A stretch of 64,000 bases of DNA from Gordionus sp. m RMFG-2023 (GCF_954871325.1 NC_088777.1:45485366-45549365), one strand, 5' to 3'. Shown: positions 25,259 to 37,837, counted from the first letter of the stretch. Numbers and translations: made by a program. The notes: generated by a model from the sequence alone, not told the origin.

Positions 25259-27471
25259 CTAATTGTGATAGCCCGATGTCCCAAAATCATAAATTATTTT
25301 AGAAATAGAAAGACTATGAATATTTTTTGGAAATTGGAAAAATTTTTGGACCGAATATTCGCTCGCTATCCTGGTGTTGAAAACAGTGTAAACTTTTAAA
25401 GCGTAATCTGCCATACTTTCGAATAGTATATTGAACATTACTTGTTTGGTATCCTTTAAATTAAAATAAATGTAGTTATTTTCATAAAAATTTATAATTT
25501 TCTTAAAAGAATATAATTTGAAAGTAATGTAAATTAAGGATCTTATCAAAATATAGTTTTTTACATGAATATCCCAAAGAAATGATCCAAAAAGAGAATA
25601 CCTAGAGGGAAAATAATACCCATATTTTTTTATTAATAAATTAAATATTATTTTAACCTTAGTTATTTCATCAGATATAATTACACCCTAGCTTAGATCA
25701 GGTTTAATATATCTATCTATTTAGGTAAAATATATCTATTCGACTACTCTTACAAATTGACTAACCCTATTCCCTATCTTGTTTTTGTTAATATATTGAT
25801 ATTGTTTTCCTCCAAAACATATTATTTTTAGAATTCATCCATTTTTTATAAAATTTTTAAGAAGATTTAGAATTAGCATATTTTCAGGGGTAATTTATAT
25901 TCATTTTCTTTTTTTCCCTGAATTACTACTCTCTTAGTCTCTATATTATTTCTTTTCTGGATCATTTCTAGCCAATATAAGCAAGTGGATCGTGGTCCAC
26001 GGATTTTTATTATTACTATTATATTTGCATATTCCTTGTATTTGTCTAAATATCTCGAACAACTAACCCCAGCTATATCACTTCATTATTATACTGAAAG
26101 AATAAATTTTTTATTATAAAAAATATTAGCCGCAATTTACCTTCCAGGAAAAAAAAATAATTAACTTCTAACCTTCTCCAAGCGTCTTCTTTCAATCATC
26201 TTATTGTTTTTTTCTACAATAAATATGAAATATTTAATTTCATTCCTAGGTGTTGACATGTCCAGATTTAAAGCCAAGGAATACGATATGTTAGGATGTT
26301 TCGTCAATGTTTGAATTTGAATTGCAGGAATCGATGGGTAATGATCTATAGAATAAGCAAAAATATATAAAAACTTTAAATTTTTATTAAATCATTTATA
26401 CCAAATACTCTAAATGGGGTTTTTGGTTGTAGGTTATCATCTAATAAATAATTATAAAATTTTTTGTTTTAAATAATCGTATAAATTTAAAAAATGATTT
26501 ATATATTAAAATATAGCGCCATAACACTTATCTATCTTTCCTGTCTAATTATAATGAACTAAATTATTATACTAAAATAGAATAAAAATATACTTGTAAA
26601 AAATTTTAAAGTTGAATAATTTTCTATAAACGCATTATTAATTATGGTAAATATTCGAACAAAATAGAATTTATTTTTTTCTAGGCGAGGTACCGAGAAT
26701 TGATTCTAGAAAAAATTATATAAATTATTAATTAAAATGCAAAGAATATTATTATAAACCTTCTCTATTTTGCCTAGAGCCACCAATGCAGCATTTCCAT
26801 TAGTTACTCTCCAAACTTTATAAATAAATATGGGATATTTTTTAAATAATTCATTAGAGCCTCTTGGACTATTAAAATTGACAAGCACTGAATATTGATT
26901 GGGGGCATTGTTTTTAGTACTATTGAGATTGGCGTCAACACTAATTTTAACATCGCTCACTGCAAAGCGATGTACATCTGTAAACATAAAATTAAATTAC
27001 AAATATTGAAGGGTAAAGGGAATCTATTAGACACACGTTTTATATTATTTTTCTGTTTAATTTTATCAAAAAACTAAGGGTATATTAAAGTTTTGTATTG
27101 TAATTAAAAAATAGATAGAACCAATTAAATGATTATCAAAAATCTTCCTTCTAAATTTGTACCCTTTGATATTTATATAGGTCTACTTTTATATGTTAAT
27201 TTGTAACCTAATCTAATATAAACATTCCTTTTTTGGTTTAAATAACTGAAAAGGAGGAGAAATATAAATTTATTTAGGATTATAATATGTTTTATTTTAA
27301 AATATCCTATAATCTCTGTTAAAATCAAATTTAAGTCTTGAATTGAAAGATTTGAAAAATATAAATTTGGAGTATTTTTAATTTACTAAATGCTTTGATA
27401 TCAGGAAAGGATATTTGGCCTCCAACTTTCACAATGTATATTATAAATAAAAAAGCAGTGAATATTTTCAT
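25259..27471 (-). CDS. Copy C: secreted protein with two tandem FN3-like modules (intact)
   Basis: Five exons on the minus strand: 27471-27387, 26977-26760, 26705-26594, 26345-26173 and 25453-25259, every intron GT-AG, adding to 783 nt and 260 aa. Residues 1-17 or so form a signal peptide (MKIFTAFLFIIYIVKVG), so the product should be secreted. Residues about 30-139 make module 1 (YSVLVNFNSPRGSNE, FIYKVWRV, FVRIFTIINN, YSTLKFF). Residues 140-260 make module 2 (YSLALNLDMSTPRNE, ADYALKVYTVFN, ASEYSVQKFF). Each module ends in a Y-x-hydrophobic-TVxN...S..KFF pattern as in fibronectin-III folds. That fold call is inference, since I recognise no named family. No transmembrane segment follows the signal. 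Compared with D and E, module 2 carries an extra C-terminal tail (KIIYDFGTSGYHN). Confidence 0.82.
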
Positions 27472-27479
27472 TTTTTTTA

Positions 27480-27940
27480 AATAAAAAGAAACTAATAAAT
27501 TTTTATTTTAAAATTTTTATAAAAATTTACAAATATAATCTTTTATTCTTTTCTTTTTTAAAATAAATTGGACAATATTATCGTATTTACCTAATTCCTA
27601 ACGTGAATGGTAAATAGTATATATTTTTACCTAAAATAATTGCTAATTGACCTAATTTATTGTTTACTCTCAAATAAATATAGTTAAAACGAGTTAATTT
27701 TTATCTCTAGTTATCAATTTAATTTATGTCAAGGATAGGTATTCGATAAATATTTGCTTGGAAAATTGAACAAACATGTTTTCCATTCCCTTATTTTTGG
27801 CAACAGAAGCCCTTAAATTCTTTTCAATCTAAATGCGCAGTTTGAAGATCATTTCATATTTTTAGGATAGGAACTAAACAATGTGTATTTCTATTTTCTA
27901 AATATATTTGCCTAACATTACCCTTAACCCTAGCCTATTA
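27480..27940 (-). promoter_or_regulatory. Conserved 5' flank of copy C
   Basis: Homologous to the flanks of A and B and to the orphan at 13080-13640. Shared words, read on the plus strand, are CGTATTTACCTAATTCCTAA and CTAAAATAATTGCTAATTG. It probably contains the promoter; core elements cannot be assigned. Confidence 0.45.
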
Positions 27941-28350
27941 TAGAAACTCCTTTTATTCAATTACTCTATCTTTCTCAGCTTCAAAATAAACCCGTGTTTT
28001 CGCTTTCGTTATTACTCATTTTAATATGAAATAAGGTTTAAAATGGAAGATGTTAATGTTTTCTCTAACTCAAATCACAAATTTAATATTTAGATAATTA
28101 AATAATATTTATATTTTATAATATAATTTAAAAAGTGTATTTGTATTCGTTTGAAATCTTGAAATCGTAATAAATATAAAATTCTTATTTTTTTAGTTTA
28201 TAAACACTTACTAAGGCTGTGTTGGGTAGGCATAATTTGAATGCTTAATTGCTTTTTGTAAAGGCTAAAAAGGTTTTGTACCAGGACACCCTTTTAAGAT
28301 TTGTTTTAAGTAAGAAAGTTCGTCTTTTTTAAAAAAGTATACTTAAAAGC
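27930..28350. repeat. Inverted-repeat arm (partner 36775-37205)
   Basis: The reverse complement of this stretch aligns with 36775-37205. Shared words include AAAGTATACTTAAAA-type and TTTCGCTTTCGTTA-type segments. It lies just beyond the 5' flank of copy C, as its partner lies just before the 5' flank of copy D, so the two genes sit head to head as arms of a large inverted duplication. Confidence 0.75.
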
Positions 28351-28669
28351 ACGAAATAAAGATATAGTATATATATGGTAAATATCTTATTTAATTGTAA
28401 ATTATATCTTAAATAGGCAAACATTCAAAATACCGTAAATAATAACCAGTTTTTATAGATTGCATATTGCATGTCTTATAGATTTATGTTTCATAAACGG
28501 TGCAATCATATTTAGAATATAATTAAAGATTAAAATATTCATCCTCGTATATTTATAGAATTTTATGTAATCATTTAATAATTCATTAAATTAATTTTGA
28601 AACCATTCTTTATCATGTCGATTCTAATATATTACATTTATTTGAGATATTTTTTGTGAATCACCTTAG

Positions 28670-29510
28670 TCTGCTGGACCATAGATGTATAGTGGTAATG
28701 ATTCCATTAAAATAATTTCTTCTATTTTAAGTTATAAAAAAATGCGTCACTGAGAGAGAAAATAAGAGTATTCGTTATTATAAACAATAATTTATTAAAT
28801 TACAGATAAAGCAGACGATAACATTTATAATATGAACTAGAAATATACAATTTTTATAATATTTAACAAAGCTTGATTTTTATTTGCTATCTTTTGACCT
28901 TATGAGCTAAACCGGTCTGTTATGGCCATTGTTGATGTTAAATTTGCAATAAAAAAAATCTAAAAATCGGATGAACATTATAAATAAAGGCATATTATTA
29001 AAAAATAATTAGGCAAATCGGATCAAAAAGTTACAATTGGTATGTCGGTAACTACTTTCTGAGTTTACCAATAAATCTAACTAGCTTTAAAACATCCTGA
29101 AAAATATAACAGTATTTTGTATTAAATTTATTTTTTAAAAAAAACATAACAGCTTACAAGATATGAACCCTAGAGACCTCGGATTGCTAGACAGACATCA
29201 ATAGTAGTGGAATATGTAGCTAAAATAATGTAGTTTTAATTTGAATATATTATAAGTTAATCAAAATGAATGGCGGTTAATCTACTTATTATTCATTATT
29301 ATATCAGGATGTGGTAATGTAGACACTTTTATATTAAAATAAAACAATTATTTATATTTGAGCATAGAAATTTACTTTATTTCAAAAATGTTTATTATAT
29401 TTTACTTATTTCTTAATACTAAACAGAATAACATTTTTATACTATAATTATGTTTTTTAGTAGTTTTCTTCCTACTTAGATTTAAAACAAAAATTATAAA
29501 CAATTGAGAT
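28670..29510. repeat. Direct repeat (partner 36000-36770)
   Basis: Both begin TGCTGGACCATA and share AAAGCAGACGATAA, TAATGTAGACAC and a long AT-rich tail in the same order and orientation. No coding signal. The partner starts inside remnant F (near its third exon), so the join at 36003 is a recombination point. Confidence 0.75.
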
Positions 29511-30258
29511 CTTCAAAAAAATTTTATTAAATGAGTGGCAATAATATTAATATTTTGGCTATTTATTAGATAATTAAAATCCGACGCAATAGCCGGCTAT
29601 TTAATAATAACTAATAAGTCAACCTAGGACAGAGCCACAATACTTTCTAATAAATATAATTATAAAAATTATTTTGTATTTAATATTTTAAAATAAATTT
29701 TTTTTTGAAAAACAAAATATTTTGGTATATAATTAGAATTAAGAGATTAAAAAAGATTAGTTAAAATTAGATATTATGGAAATTAGAAGAATTATAACGA
29801 TATTACTTAATTTCATATTATAGACAATGTAAATAAGGATATTTTGAAGATGTAAATTTTAAAATAAAGTTTCATATTTTTTCATGATTTCACTTTTAAC
29901 TTTTGAAAAGTATTTTATTTTTACTTTTTAAAATTTTTAATATTTTTTATAATTTTACTCTTCAATTTTTAATTTTTATTTTGTTTATATGAATAAAGAT
30001 TATTAGAGGGATTAAATTATTAAATTACATTTTTTTCCATTACAATAGTTACCACAAGCGTTACTTATACAAGTAAAATTATATATGTATATGATAGCTG
30101 TGTCGTATTGGATATATGAGGTGACGAGTAGTAAAAGAGAGAAACAAAACTTTTAAAAGAAATTGTAGAATAATTTATTAATTTTAGATTTAATTTTCAT
30201 TTTTTTAAATTTGTTTTATTTTATTTTGCATACTTTCTTTTTACATTTAATTTTATAT
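29511..30258. other. AT-rich intergenic stretch, nothing recognised
   Basis: No gene or element motif seen. Confidence 0.5.
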
Positions 30259-30266
30259 GTGTTGCG

Positions 30267-30467
30267 TAGTGTTGTTAAAAGCCAATTTGGGTCAATTTTT
30301 AAAAACGGCCCGATATTAATTTTATCCAGAATTTATGGAATGCTCTATTATGGAAGAAAGACTTGGACGTTTATTTGCCAAATTTCGAGGCTTACATAAT
30401 ATTATTTTGCTTAAAAATTTTGGGTCGTTTTTAAAAATAGGCCCAATCGGACTTTTTAACAACACTA
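30267..30467. mobile_element. hAT MITE, 201 bp, same family as 1926-2130
   Basis: Starts TAGTGTTGTTAAAAGCC and ends AACAACACTA. Flanks GTGTTGCG (30259-30266) and GTGTTGTG (30468-30475) are an 8-bp target duplication with one change. The subterminal GTCAATTTTTAAAAACGGC also occurs in the 1926 element (as ACCGATTTTTAAAAACGGC). Confidence 0.9.
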
Positions 30468-30475
30468 GTGTTGTG

Positions 30476-31160
30476 GTACATGTGAGATAAAAGGCCAAGA
30501 AGATAAGATCTATATTGATTATATGGCAAAGACAAAGGTATATATGATAATACAATAAATTAAAGTATATATATATATATATTTGAAATAGGAGATATAT
30601 TAATGGTTTTAAAATAGATTAATGTTACAATATAAAAATAAACGGAAATGTGTTTTTTTCTGAAATTTGTTATTTTTTCAACCTTAAATAATTTTTTGGA
30701 CGCGTTTTTGAAAATCATAAATCGGATTTTACTGAAAATGTATTCCATCTTTGGAATATCTACCCTATTAATTTCAGACAATTTTACCATAAACCTTTGA
30801 ATATAATATAATTTATATTGGTTTTACATAGATTTTCTTTACATAAGTTATAAATGAGAAATAACTCAAAATTGTCTTACAATTCATAAGATAGGTATTC
30901 TAAACATACTGGAATACATTGCTGGTAAAATAGATTTTTGAATTTAGAAAACGCGATCAAAAAAGATTCAAAGTTGTATTGATAAATTGCAGAGCTATCA
31001 TTTACTTAAACTTATTCAAAATAAGAATGTATAAAAATTATTATAAAATGTATGTATACAGAATTACTATAATAATATAAAATTAATTTATGAAATAATA
31101 AATGATACTATCTTTGCTTGTTTATTTATGATAATGTTTAGCATTGAACATAAGGACTTG
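30476..31160. other. AT-rich intergenic stretch, nothing recognised
   Basis: Contains a short TA repeat at about 30567-30582 and no other signal. Confidence 0.5.
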
Positions 31161-31164
31161 GTTA

Positions 31165-31390
31165 AAAGACCATTTTAAAAAATCCAATAAGACCTATTTA
31201 TTTTTGGTATATATTAATGGAATCACGTAATCAAGTCCAATCTAATATATATCATCCCACCTAGTAAGACCTTAGTTGGTTTCAGAAAGACATTTTTCCT
31301 TTTGGATTCGAACCCATAACTACCGAATTGAGTTAGACGTACTTTTCCGACTAGGCTACAGACGTTGTTCTGAAATGACTATTATGTAAA
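31165..31390 (-). mobile_element. tRNA-derived SINE
   Basis: On the minus strand, TGTAGCCTAGTCGG (near 31360-31347) is a good Pol III A box and ATGGGTTCGAATCC (31317-31304) a near-perfect B box. The spacing is that of a tRNA head with a degenerate anticodon region. The sequence then runs into a non-tRNA body to about 31170. No cloverleaf-forming acceptor stem pairs, so this is a SINE head, not a tRNA gene. The body family and 3' end are not known to me. Confidence 0.72.
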
Positions 31391-32019
31391 TATAATAAAT
31401 AAACATTTATTATCTCGATTATATCACATTTTGTTTGGAAGCGATATTTAACATTAACCGTTTATTTGGTATATAATGTTTATTTGCATGGCATCATAGG
31501 CGTAGCCAGGATTTTCCTAAAGGTGGAGAAATTAAAATTTTATGGGGGCTTCGCCCCCAGACCTCATTTGGGCGGGCCTTAGGTCCGCTTTTGCCCCGCC
31601 TTCGGCCAGATTTTCTTAGTTTATATATACTCGTAAAATATTTTTGCAAGATAGAATGTTAATATTTATTTTAATAAAAATAATATTATCTTTATTTAAA
31701 ATATAAGAAATTGGTTAATAGATTATATCAAAATATAAGCCTGGAACATATAGGAAATATATGTTTATTAGTTTATATAAAATATAATAAATTACATATT
31801 TATATGTCGTATGGGGATTCGGAATCCGTGGGGATTCGGAATCTCTTGATTTTAAATCCTTTACCTAGGGCGATTTAAAAAATTTTAAAATCCAATTTAA
31901 CCGGAAATGTATTCTAAAATGTGTAGAGTATTTACCCCAGGGTCTACATGAGCGGGAGGGGTAGGAACAGTTCATCCTATTTTTTGAGGGGGTAGGGGGT
32001 AAGCGGCATAGGTTCTATA

Positions 32020-32363
32020 TCGCTAAAACAAAAATCGCTAAAAATTGGGAATCTGGCTTATATCTCCTAGAAAATTTTTAAAGTATATTTGAAATTAATA
32101 TTAATAGATACTAGGGGATTAAACACTTGTATTTAAATTGAAAATTTAAAAAAAATCGCTAAAATGGAAGAAATATCATCAGTTTTGGGAATCAAATTGG
32201 GAATTTGGATGATATTTCTTCCATTTTAGCGTTTATAATTTTCAATTTAAATACAGGTGTTTAATCCCCTAATATTATTAATATTAATTTCAAATATACT
32301 TTAAAAATTTTCTAGGAGATATAAGCCAGGTTCCCAATTTTTAGCGATTTTTGTTTAGCAATT
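32020..32363. repeat. Near-perfect palindrome / foldback element, about 344 bp
   Basis: Arms of about 165 bp pair almost base for base: ATCGCTAAAAATTGGGA on the left and its complement on the right. They meet near 32187-32207, where GGGAATCAAATTGGGAA forms a short loop. It lies inside the TA-flanked element and looks like a third layer of insertion or a self-inverted end. Confidence 0.88.
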
Positions 32364-33010
32364 TAGAACGGGAACCGGGTAAGCTGCTAATGGGGGTAGG
32401 GTAATTTTTTTTTTTTGGGGGGGGGGGGTTATCTATTAAATTTTGAGATAAAATAAGACAAAATTTATTGCTGTAAAAATTAATACTTTTATTATAGTAT
32501 TATTATAATACAATTCATCGACCAAAAATCTATATATTGCAAACAATCATACACATTGTTTTCCAAATAAACTATCCTTTTAAATATAATTTAAAAGGTT
32601 TAGATATTTCAGCAAGCTTATAGTGCCATAATAATTAATTCATTGTAAATAATGGAGGTTTTAATTAAATTTATTATCTAAAAAATAAGTTCTTTATATT
32701 CACCAAATATCGATAGTTGGTAGTAGAGATAGATTAATTTAAGTTATCCTTTATAAATTATTTGAAAAGAGTATCAATAAATAAATAGATGAAAATAATA
32801 ATAAAGAGACATCGCCGCCGAAGGAGGCGTGATATTTTTAGGGAAGTAGGCAAAGGTTTTTGAAGGGGGTTTGCATCCAGTGAAAATCCTGTCATGTAGA
32901 CGCTGATTTACCCTATAAATTTCAGCCAATTTTGCCGAACTTTAGAACTACTTCTAATTTATATTAATTTTTATATAAATTTTTCATATAAATTAAAAAA
33001 TACTAAAATG
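32364..33010. other. Interior of nested element
   Basis: Holds a T run followed by 13 G (about 32409-32430), AT-rich filler and a small GC hairpin CGCCGCCGAAGGAGGCG at 32814-32830. No coding signal. Confidence 0.5.
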
Positions 33011-34004
33011 TCTATGGCTGAAATTGGCTGAAATTTACAGGGTAAATACTCTACACATGCTAGAATACATTTCCGATGAGATTGCGAATCCCAACGGATT
33101 CCGAATCCCCATACGACATAAACATTAATACAAAAAGATGGTAAAAATTTATTCCAAACAAGTATAAGAAATTTCTTTATAAAAAGTAAGTAGACATATA
33201 GTTTATATTTCTCTATTATATAGAATTGGTTACAAAATATTAGGTAAAATGCCCCTTTTATAGACATATTTGACAGTTATAGAATATATTACATTTAATA
33301 TTTTAATAAATATTACTAATAAATGCTTTTGATAAAAATATAAGGAACAATTTGCATTCAAATCTTAACGCCATCTATTTATTCAAAAATATTATTAAAA
33401 ATTAAGCAACTTATTATTCATACCACAATGGATGTACCTTATTAGCTTTTAACGCTCTTGAAATATAGAATTATTTTTTTTTCATTTTCAATGTTTAAAA
33501 GATATTTTCTGAGTCCTTATCAATATTCTATAGTCTTCTTTAAAATATATAATTCCTTATTGGAAAAGATTATTTGATTGTCATCCGATATTAGATAAAA
33601 TTAGATATACTGTAAATCTACGACACATAATATTAATTTAATTTTATCAATAACTTTATAATTTATTTTATTAATGAAATTAAGTTAAAGCTACTCACTT
33701 TATAAAAAAATATATTTGAAATATTATATTATTTAGTGATTTTATGGATCTATTAATAGTAATTATAACACATTTCACTTTTGTCTAAGGCTTATCTTAG
33801 GCTTATATTTCATTTCCTAAAAAACATTTTTGGTTTCACTTTTTTATATATAATTTGCTTTTTTCCAAAAAGTATGAAGTTTAAGTATATGCATACATTT
33901 TGGGGGGACATGGGGTGGGAAGAGGACTAAGGAGGATATATATTTTTGAAGGGTAGGGGGAATTTTCCTTTGCCCTTCCCCCTGGCTACGCCTATGCATG
34001 GCAT

Positions 34005-34496
34005 GTAATAATGTCTTAATTGAATTCATGAATATTATGAACAGATCTTTAAAGAAAATATTAAATCTTTCAGCAATTTTGATGATGATGATTTAGAAAT
34101 TTTAATAACATAAATTTTTTTTAATAAAAGATAGCTCATTACATTTTTTCCTCTATTAATTTTTGTTATTTGATAGGAATAGTTTTAAAGATGATAAAAT
34201 TTTATAATATAACAACAAATTCCCACTTTATAGAGTTTTTACGCAAATGGTGTCGGTCTAGAATTAAAGTTCTCCACTCCACATTTCAAAATTTTTGAGT
34301 TAGAAGGGAATAATAACTTATTTATTCCCAATATATATAAATAAAAACTAGATTAAAAAATATTAATTTTTGCCAAAAGTTATAGATAGCTCTGTTAAAA
34401 TTGATCAATAAGGTTTTCCTATATTTGATTTTAAACTTTAATATTCATTTTCTCATTTGCGCAAGTGGAGCATTCCAATTATAGGCCGACGATGGA
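34005..34496. other. AT-rich intergenic stretch, nothing recognised
   Basis: No gene or element motif seen. Confidence 0.5.
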
Positions 34497-36010
34497 AAAA
34501 ATAAAAACCTGCCCACTTTTTAAAGTAGGCAGTTACTCTTAAGGTATTTTCTAATAGTAGTTATTAAGAATATGATTGGTACTCAAAATTTTGAATATAT
34601 AAATTTTATTTATTTAGGATAATTCTAAGTTCAATGGATATGATAGATTAAATCGCAATCATCATTTAAGACTTACACAAAAGAATTACTTAAAATCGGC
34701 TACCTCCTACCTTTACTTACTTACATCTTAATAAAATTTAACCCTTTTTGATAACCCGATCTATATTAAGACGTTATATACTATTACCCAGTAACTTAGG
34801 GATAATGGTTAATGTTAGAAAATTATAAAAGAAAAACACATGTGTTGATAAATTTTTCTATTATAAAAATAAGGGAAATGATTTTTAAAAGCGCATTTTG
34901 TTATTCTTCTGTGAATTTAAAATGAAAAAAAATAAGTTTGTTTTTGAGACCGAGAATAGAATGAATGTGTTTTTTCAATTTTCAAGATAATATTTATCGA
35001 ATTCTCTCCTTTATAATTAATATCTAAGGATAAAATCACTTTAAACTCGTCATAACTATATTTATTTGAGAGCAAACAATTGATTATGTTTAGAAATTAT
35101 TTTAGGCATTGAACATTTAAGTTTAACTATTTACAAATTCATATTTAAAATTAGGTAAATACTATAATATAGTTAAACTAGAAGATATGTTATAATTTTA
35201 CAAATTCTTAAATAAAAATTTTGTTTAAATATTTTCACTTTTTTAAAAAAATGAAAAATTTTTATTGCTTTCATTATTTTTATAACAAACATTTAGAGGT
35301 GATGGCGTTTATATATACCTGCAGGAAATCAAAAGCATTTGGTAAAATAAAGAATATATATATACTAAATTTATACATTTTTAGACCATTTTATTCAAAC
35401 ATAGAGTTTCTCGAATTTTACATAGACCTTTGTATATTTTTAAATACACATATTTAAATAATCCTCTGTTATTAGTTGATTTAAATATATGTGCATTATT
35501 TCTTTCATTTCTTTACATGATAAATGCATGCATATATTATGGAAGCCAACAGCTATTTTCATTATAAAAGTTTCAAAGGGTAAAAATTTAGTTGGATATT
35601 ATGTATAATAATAATATAACAAAGTTGTAAAATTTTAATAAATCCTATCCTCAATGTTTGTCTATAAATTAAAAATAAAATGAGAATATTTAAGTCACGG
35701 TTAATAGATCTTGAACGTTTCTAATTTAATTTTTTTTACAGACACTCATCGAGGTTGAAATTGAACTCGTTGACGCGAAATAGTAGTACTAAGGATAATG
35801 ACCCAATTAATATTAGCTCTTGTCTGTTTTAAAAAAACTAAGAGGCTCTGCAAAAATACATAATATATATTACAAATTTATTTGTAAAGTTTGGAGGATA
35901 ATTGAGATGCTGCATTAGTCGCAATAGATGAAATAAATAAATTAATTTTTTTGCTTTATAAACAATAATATTTTTTTTTTCAGAATCAATTATCTGTAAC
36001 TGCTGGACCA
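34497..36010. repeat. Inverted-repeat arm with remnant F (partner 51480-53270)
   Basis: 34497-34760 is the diverged reverse complement of 53010-53265 (shared AAAGTAGGCAGTTAC-type and GGATATGATAGA words). 34770-35230 pairs with 52190-52640, and remnant F pairs with remnant G. The arms are about 15.5 kb apart and enclose copy D, the pseudokinase and a LINE. Confidence 0.75.
35251..36003 (+). pseudogene. Remnant F of secreted two-module family
   Basis: An exon 1 equivalent starts at 35251 (MKNFYCF...) but soon leaves the signal-peptide frame. The donor GGTAAAAT after AAAGCATTT is conserved. An exon 2 equivalent follows the acceptor TTTTTTTTACAG near 35742, with recognisable but frame-broken text (IVVLRIMTQLI over the family's NSTKDNAPNQY, and a VWR.. 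segment near 35890). The next acceptor TTTTTTCAG at about 35981 leads into NQLSV, the start of exon 3, where similarity stops. Exons 4 and 5 are absent. It lies in the arm paired with remnant G. Confidence 0.78.
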
Positions 36011-36770
36011 TATATATATAGTGTAGTAACGATTCCATGAAAATTATTTCTTCCATTTTATAAAGCAGACGATAAAATTATACATGACAAGCAGACTGTC
36101 TAAAATGAAGATATAACATTTATTTGTACCGTAAAAAACAAAAATAACACATAATATTAATTTTAATTTGAACGTAATAAATTTTATTAGACCTTAACTA
36201 AAAGATGTACTCTTTTTAATCCAAAAATAAATTGAAGTATATATATAATTGATTGTAATTTTTAATTTAGATATCATTTTAATATAATATGAATGGAATA
36301 TATTTAATAAGTAACTTGAAAAGTAACGAGTTAATTCGGTTATTATATTATCAAAAAATGCAAATAATTTTAATGGCTATGCGTATGTCATCAAATTCGA
36401 AAGTTATTAGTAATAGTTATATTTATGCTAGGCAGGCATCATTAGTACGGAATATGTAGCCATTATAATAATGTGGTTTTAATTTAAATATATTATAAGT
36501 CAATCAAAATGAAATTGGTGGTTAATCCACTATTACACCATTATTATATCAGGGTATTGTAATGTAGACACCTTTATATTAAAATAAAAACAATTATATA
36601 TATTTCAACATGAAATTTACTTTATTACAATAATGTTTATTATATACTTTACTTATTCCTTATATTAAGCAGAATAACATTTTCACTCTATAATTATGCT
36701 TTACCAATTCTCTTCCTAATTAGAGCTAAAAAAATTATGAACAATTGGGCACATTAAAAAAAATTGATTT
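36000..36770. repeat. Direct repeat (partner 28670-29510)
   Basis: See partner. It is joined on the left to the broken third exon of remnant F and on the right to the inverted arm at 36775. Confidence 0.75.
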
Positions 36771-36774
36771 TTCG

Positions 36775-37205
36775 ATGGCTTTTTTTAAGTATACTTTTAA
36801 AAAAGACGAACGTGTTTTTAAAACAAATCAAAATAGGGTTTCCTGGTTCAAACCTTCTTAGCCAATACTAAAAAAAACAATTGAGTATTCAAATTAAACC
36901 GACCTAGGACACAGCCTCAGTATGTATTTTAAATGCTAGGAAAATAAAAAGTATTTTATATTTATTACGATTTCACTATTTCTAACGAATACAAATAATT
37001 TTTTTAATTATAAACAATATAAATATACATTTAATAATCTAAATATTAAATTTGTGATCCGAGTTAGAGAAAACATAACATCTTCCATTTTAATTCTTAT
37101 TTTATTTTTAAAATGAGTATTACCGAAAGCGAAAACACAGGTTTATTTTGTTGCTGAGAAAGATATAGTAATTTTTTAAAAAGGAGTTACTATATTAGGC
37201 TATGT
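36775..37205. repeat. Inverted-repeat arm (partner 27930-28350)
   Basis: Reverse complement of 27930-28350. Sits before the 5' flank of copy D. Confidence 0.75.
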
Positions 37206-37559
37206 CTTAAATTTTTTTGAAGGGATTCTGTGAGTTAACATCCTCTAAATTTATTTTGACTTTTTGGATTAAAATTTTTTCAAATTAATAATATTTGCTC
37301 AACAAAAAATAGAACCAAAAACATTAATAGAAGCGATTTCACCCACGAATTGTTACATACTCTATACCGGTGATATTAATTATATCAAAAAAATATATTC
37401 TTTTCTAATTTGTAAATATTTTTTTTCTAGTGGCCTCAATTTAGACATGATCTATTGGCCTCGTAAAATGAAATAAATTTCAAGGTTGTTTTCCCCAAAA
37501 TCTTATAAATGGAATGATTATTTTAAGTTAAATTTTAAAGCCTAATATTAATCGAATTC
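37206..37559. other. AT-rich spacer, nothing recognised
   Basis: No gene or element motif seen. Confidence 0.45.
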
Positions 37560-37837
37560 CCTTTTTTATATCAAATTAAGTTTATATCCAGAGATAAAAA
37601 AAAGAGCCGTTTTTCTCAGCTAAATTTATTTGAGAGCAAATAATTAATTGAAGACAAATGGAACATTTAAAATCATCTATTTCTAATCCAGGTTAGGAGC
37701 TTATTTAAATACTATATCGTTAAACTTAAAACAAATATAGGCTTCTAAAATTAAAAATAAAAGATAACATACAAATATATTTTATAATATTAAGAAATTT
37801 CAAATTAAAATTTTGTCTTACTGATTTTTTTTTTTAA
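37560..37837 (+). promoter_or_regulatory. Conserved 5' flank of copy D
   Basis: Holds the family's upstream words (GAGAGCAAATAATTAATTG, AGGTTAGGAG near 37690, TACTATATCGTTAAACTT) ending 10-20 bp before the ATG in a T-rich tract. More diverged from copy E here than within the exons. Confidence 0.45.

Larger units (their letters stand above)
21340..27950. repeat. Segmental duplication unit C, with two hAT insertions
   Basis: A direct copy of units A and B, enlarged by the hAT at 21544-22757 and the hAT remnant at 23142-24495. Removing both restores collinearity with B (17640-21340). The unit carries the intact gene copy C. Confidence 0.85.
31805..33118. mobile_element. TA-flanked inverted-repeat element nested in the hAT
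   Basis: Left end TGTCGTATGGGGATTCGG and its mirror at the right, with imperfect pairing for over 100 bp, are flanked by TA dinucleotides at 31803-31804 and 33119-33120, as for Tc1/mariner-type MITEs. The left end repeats GGGGATTCGGAATC twice. No transposase is visible. Confidence 0.75.
31495..33996. mobile_element. Non-autonomous hAT element, 2.5 kb, with nested insertions
   Basis: Inverted ends CATAGGCGTAGCCAGG lie in a perfect 8-bp duplication CATGGCAT (31487-31494 and 33997-34004). GC-rich subterminal words such as GGGGGCTTCGCCCCC sit at the left end. I see no transposase remnant. The interior carries a second inverted-repeat element (31805-33118) with a palindrome inside it. The terminal motif GGCGTAGCC ties it to the ZMYM1-like hAT group at 21544 and 62283. 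Confidence 0.92.

Noticed and set aside
31300-31368. tRNA gene on the minus strand
   Set aside because: Good Pol III boxes but no cloverleaf with a paired acceptor stem; better explained as a SINE head.
32409-32430. T then G homopolymer run as a quadruplex-forming control element
   Set aside because: It is a homopolymer tract inside a decayed transposon with no gene near it.
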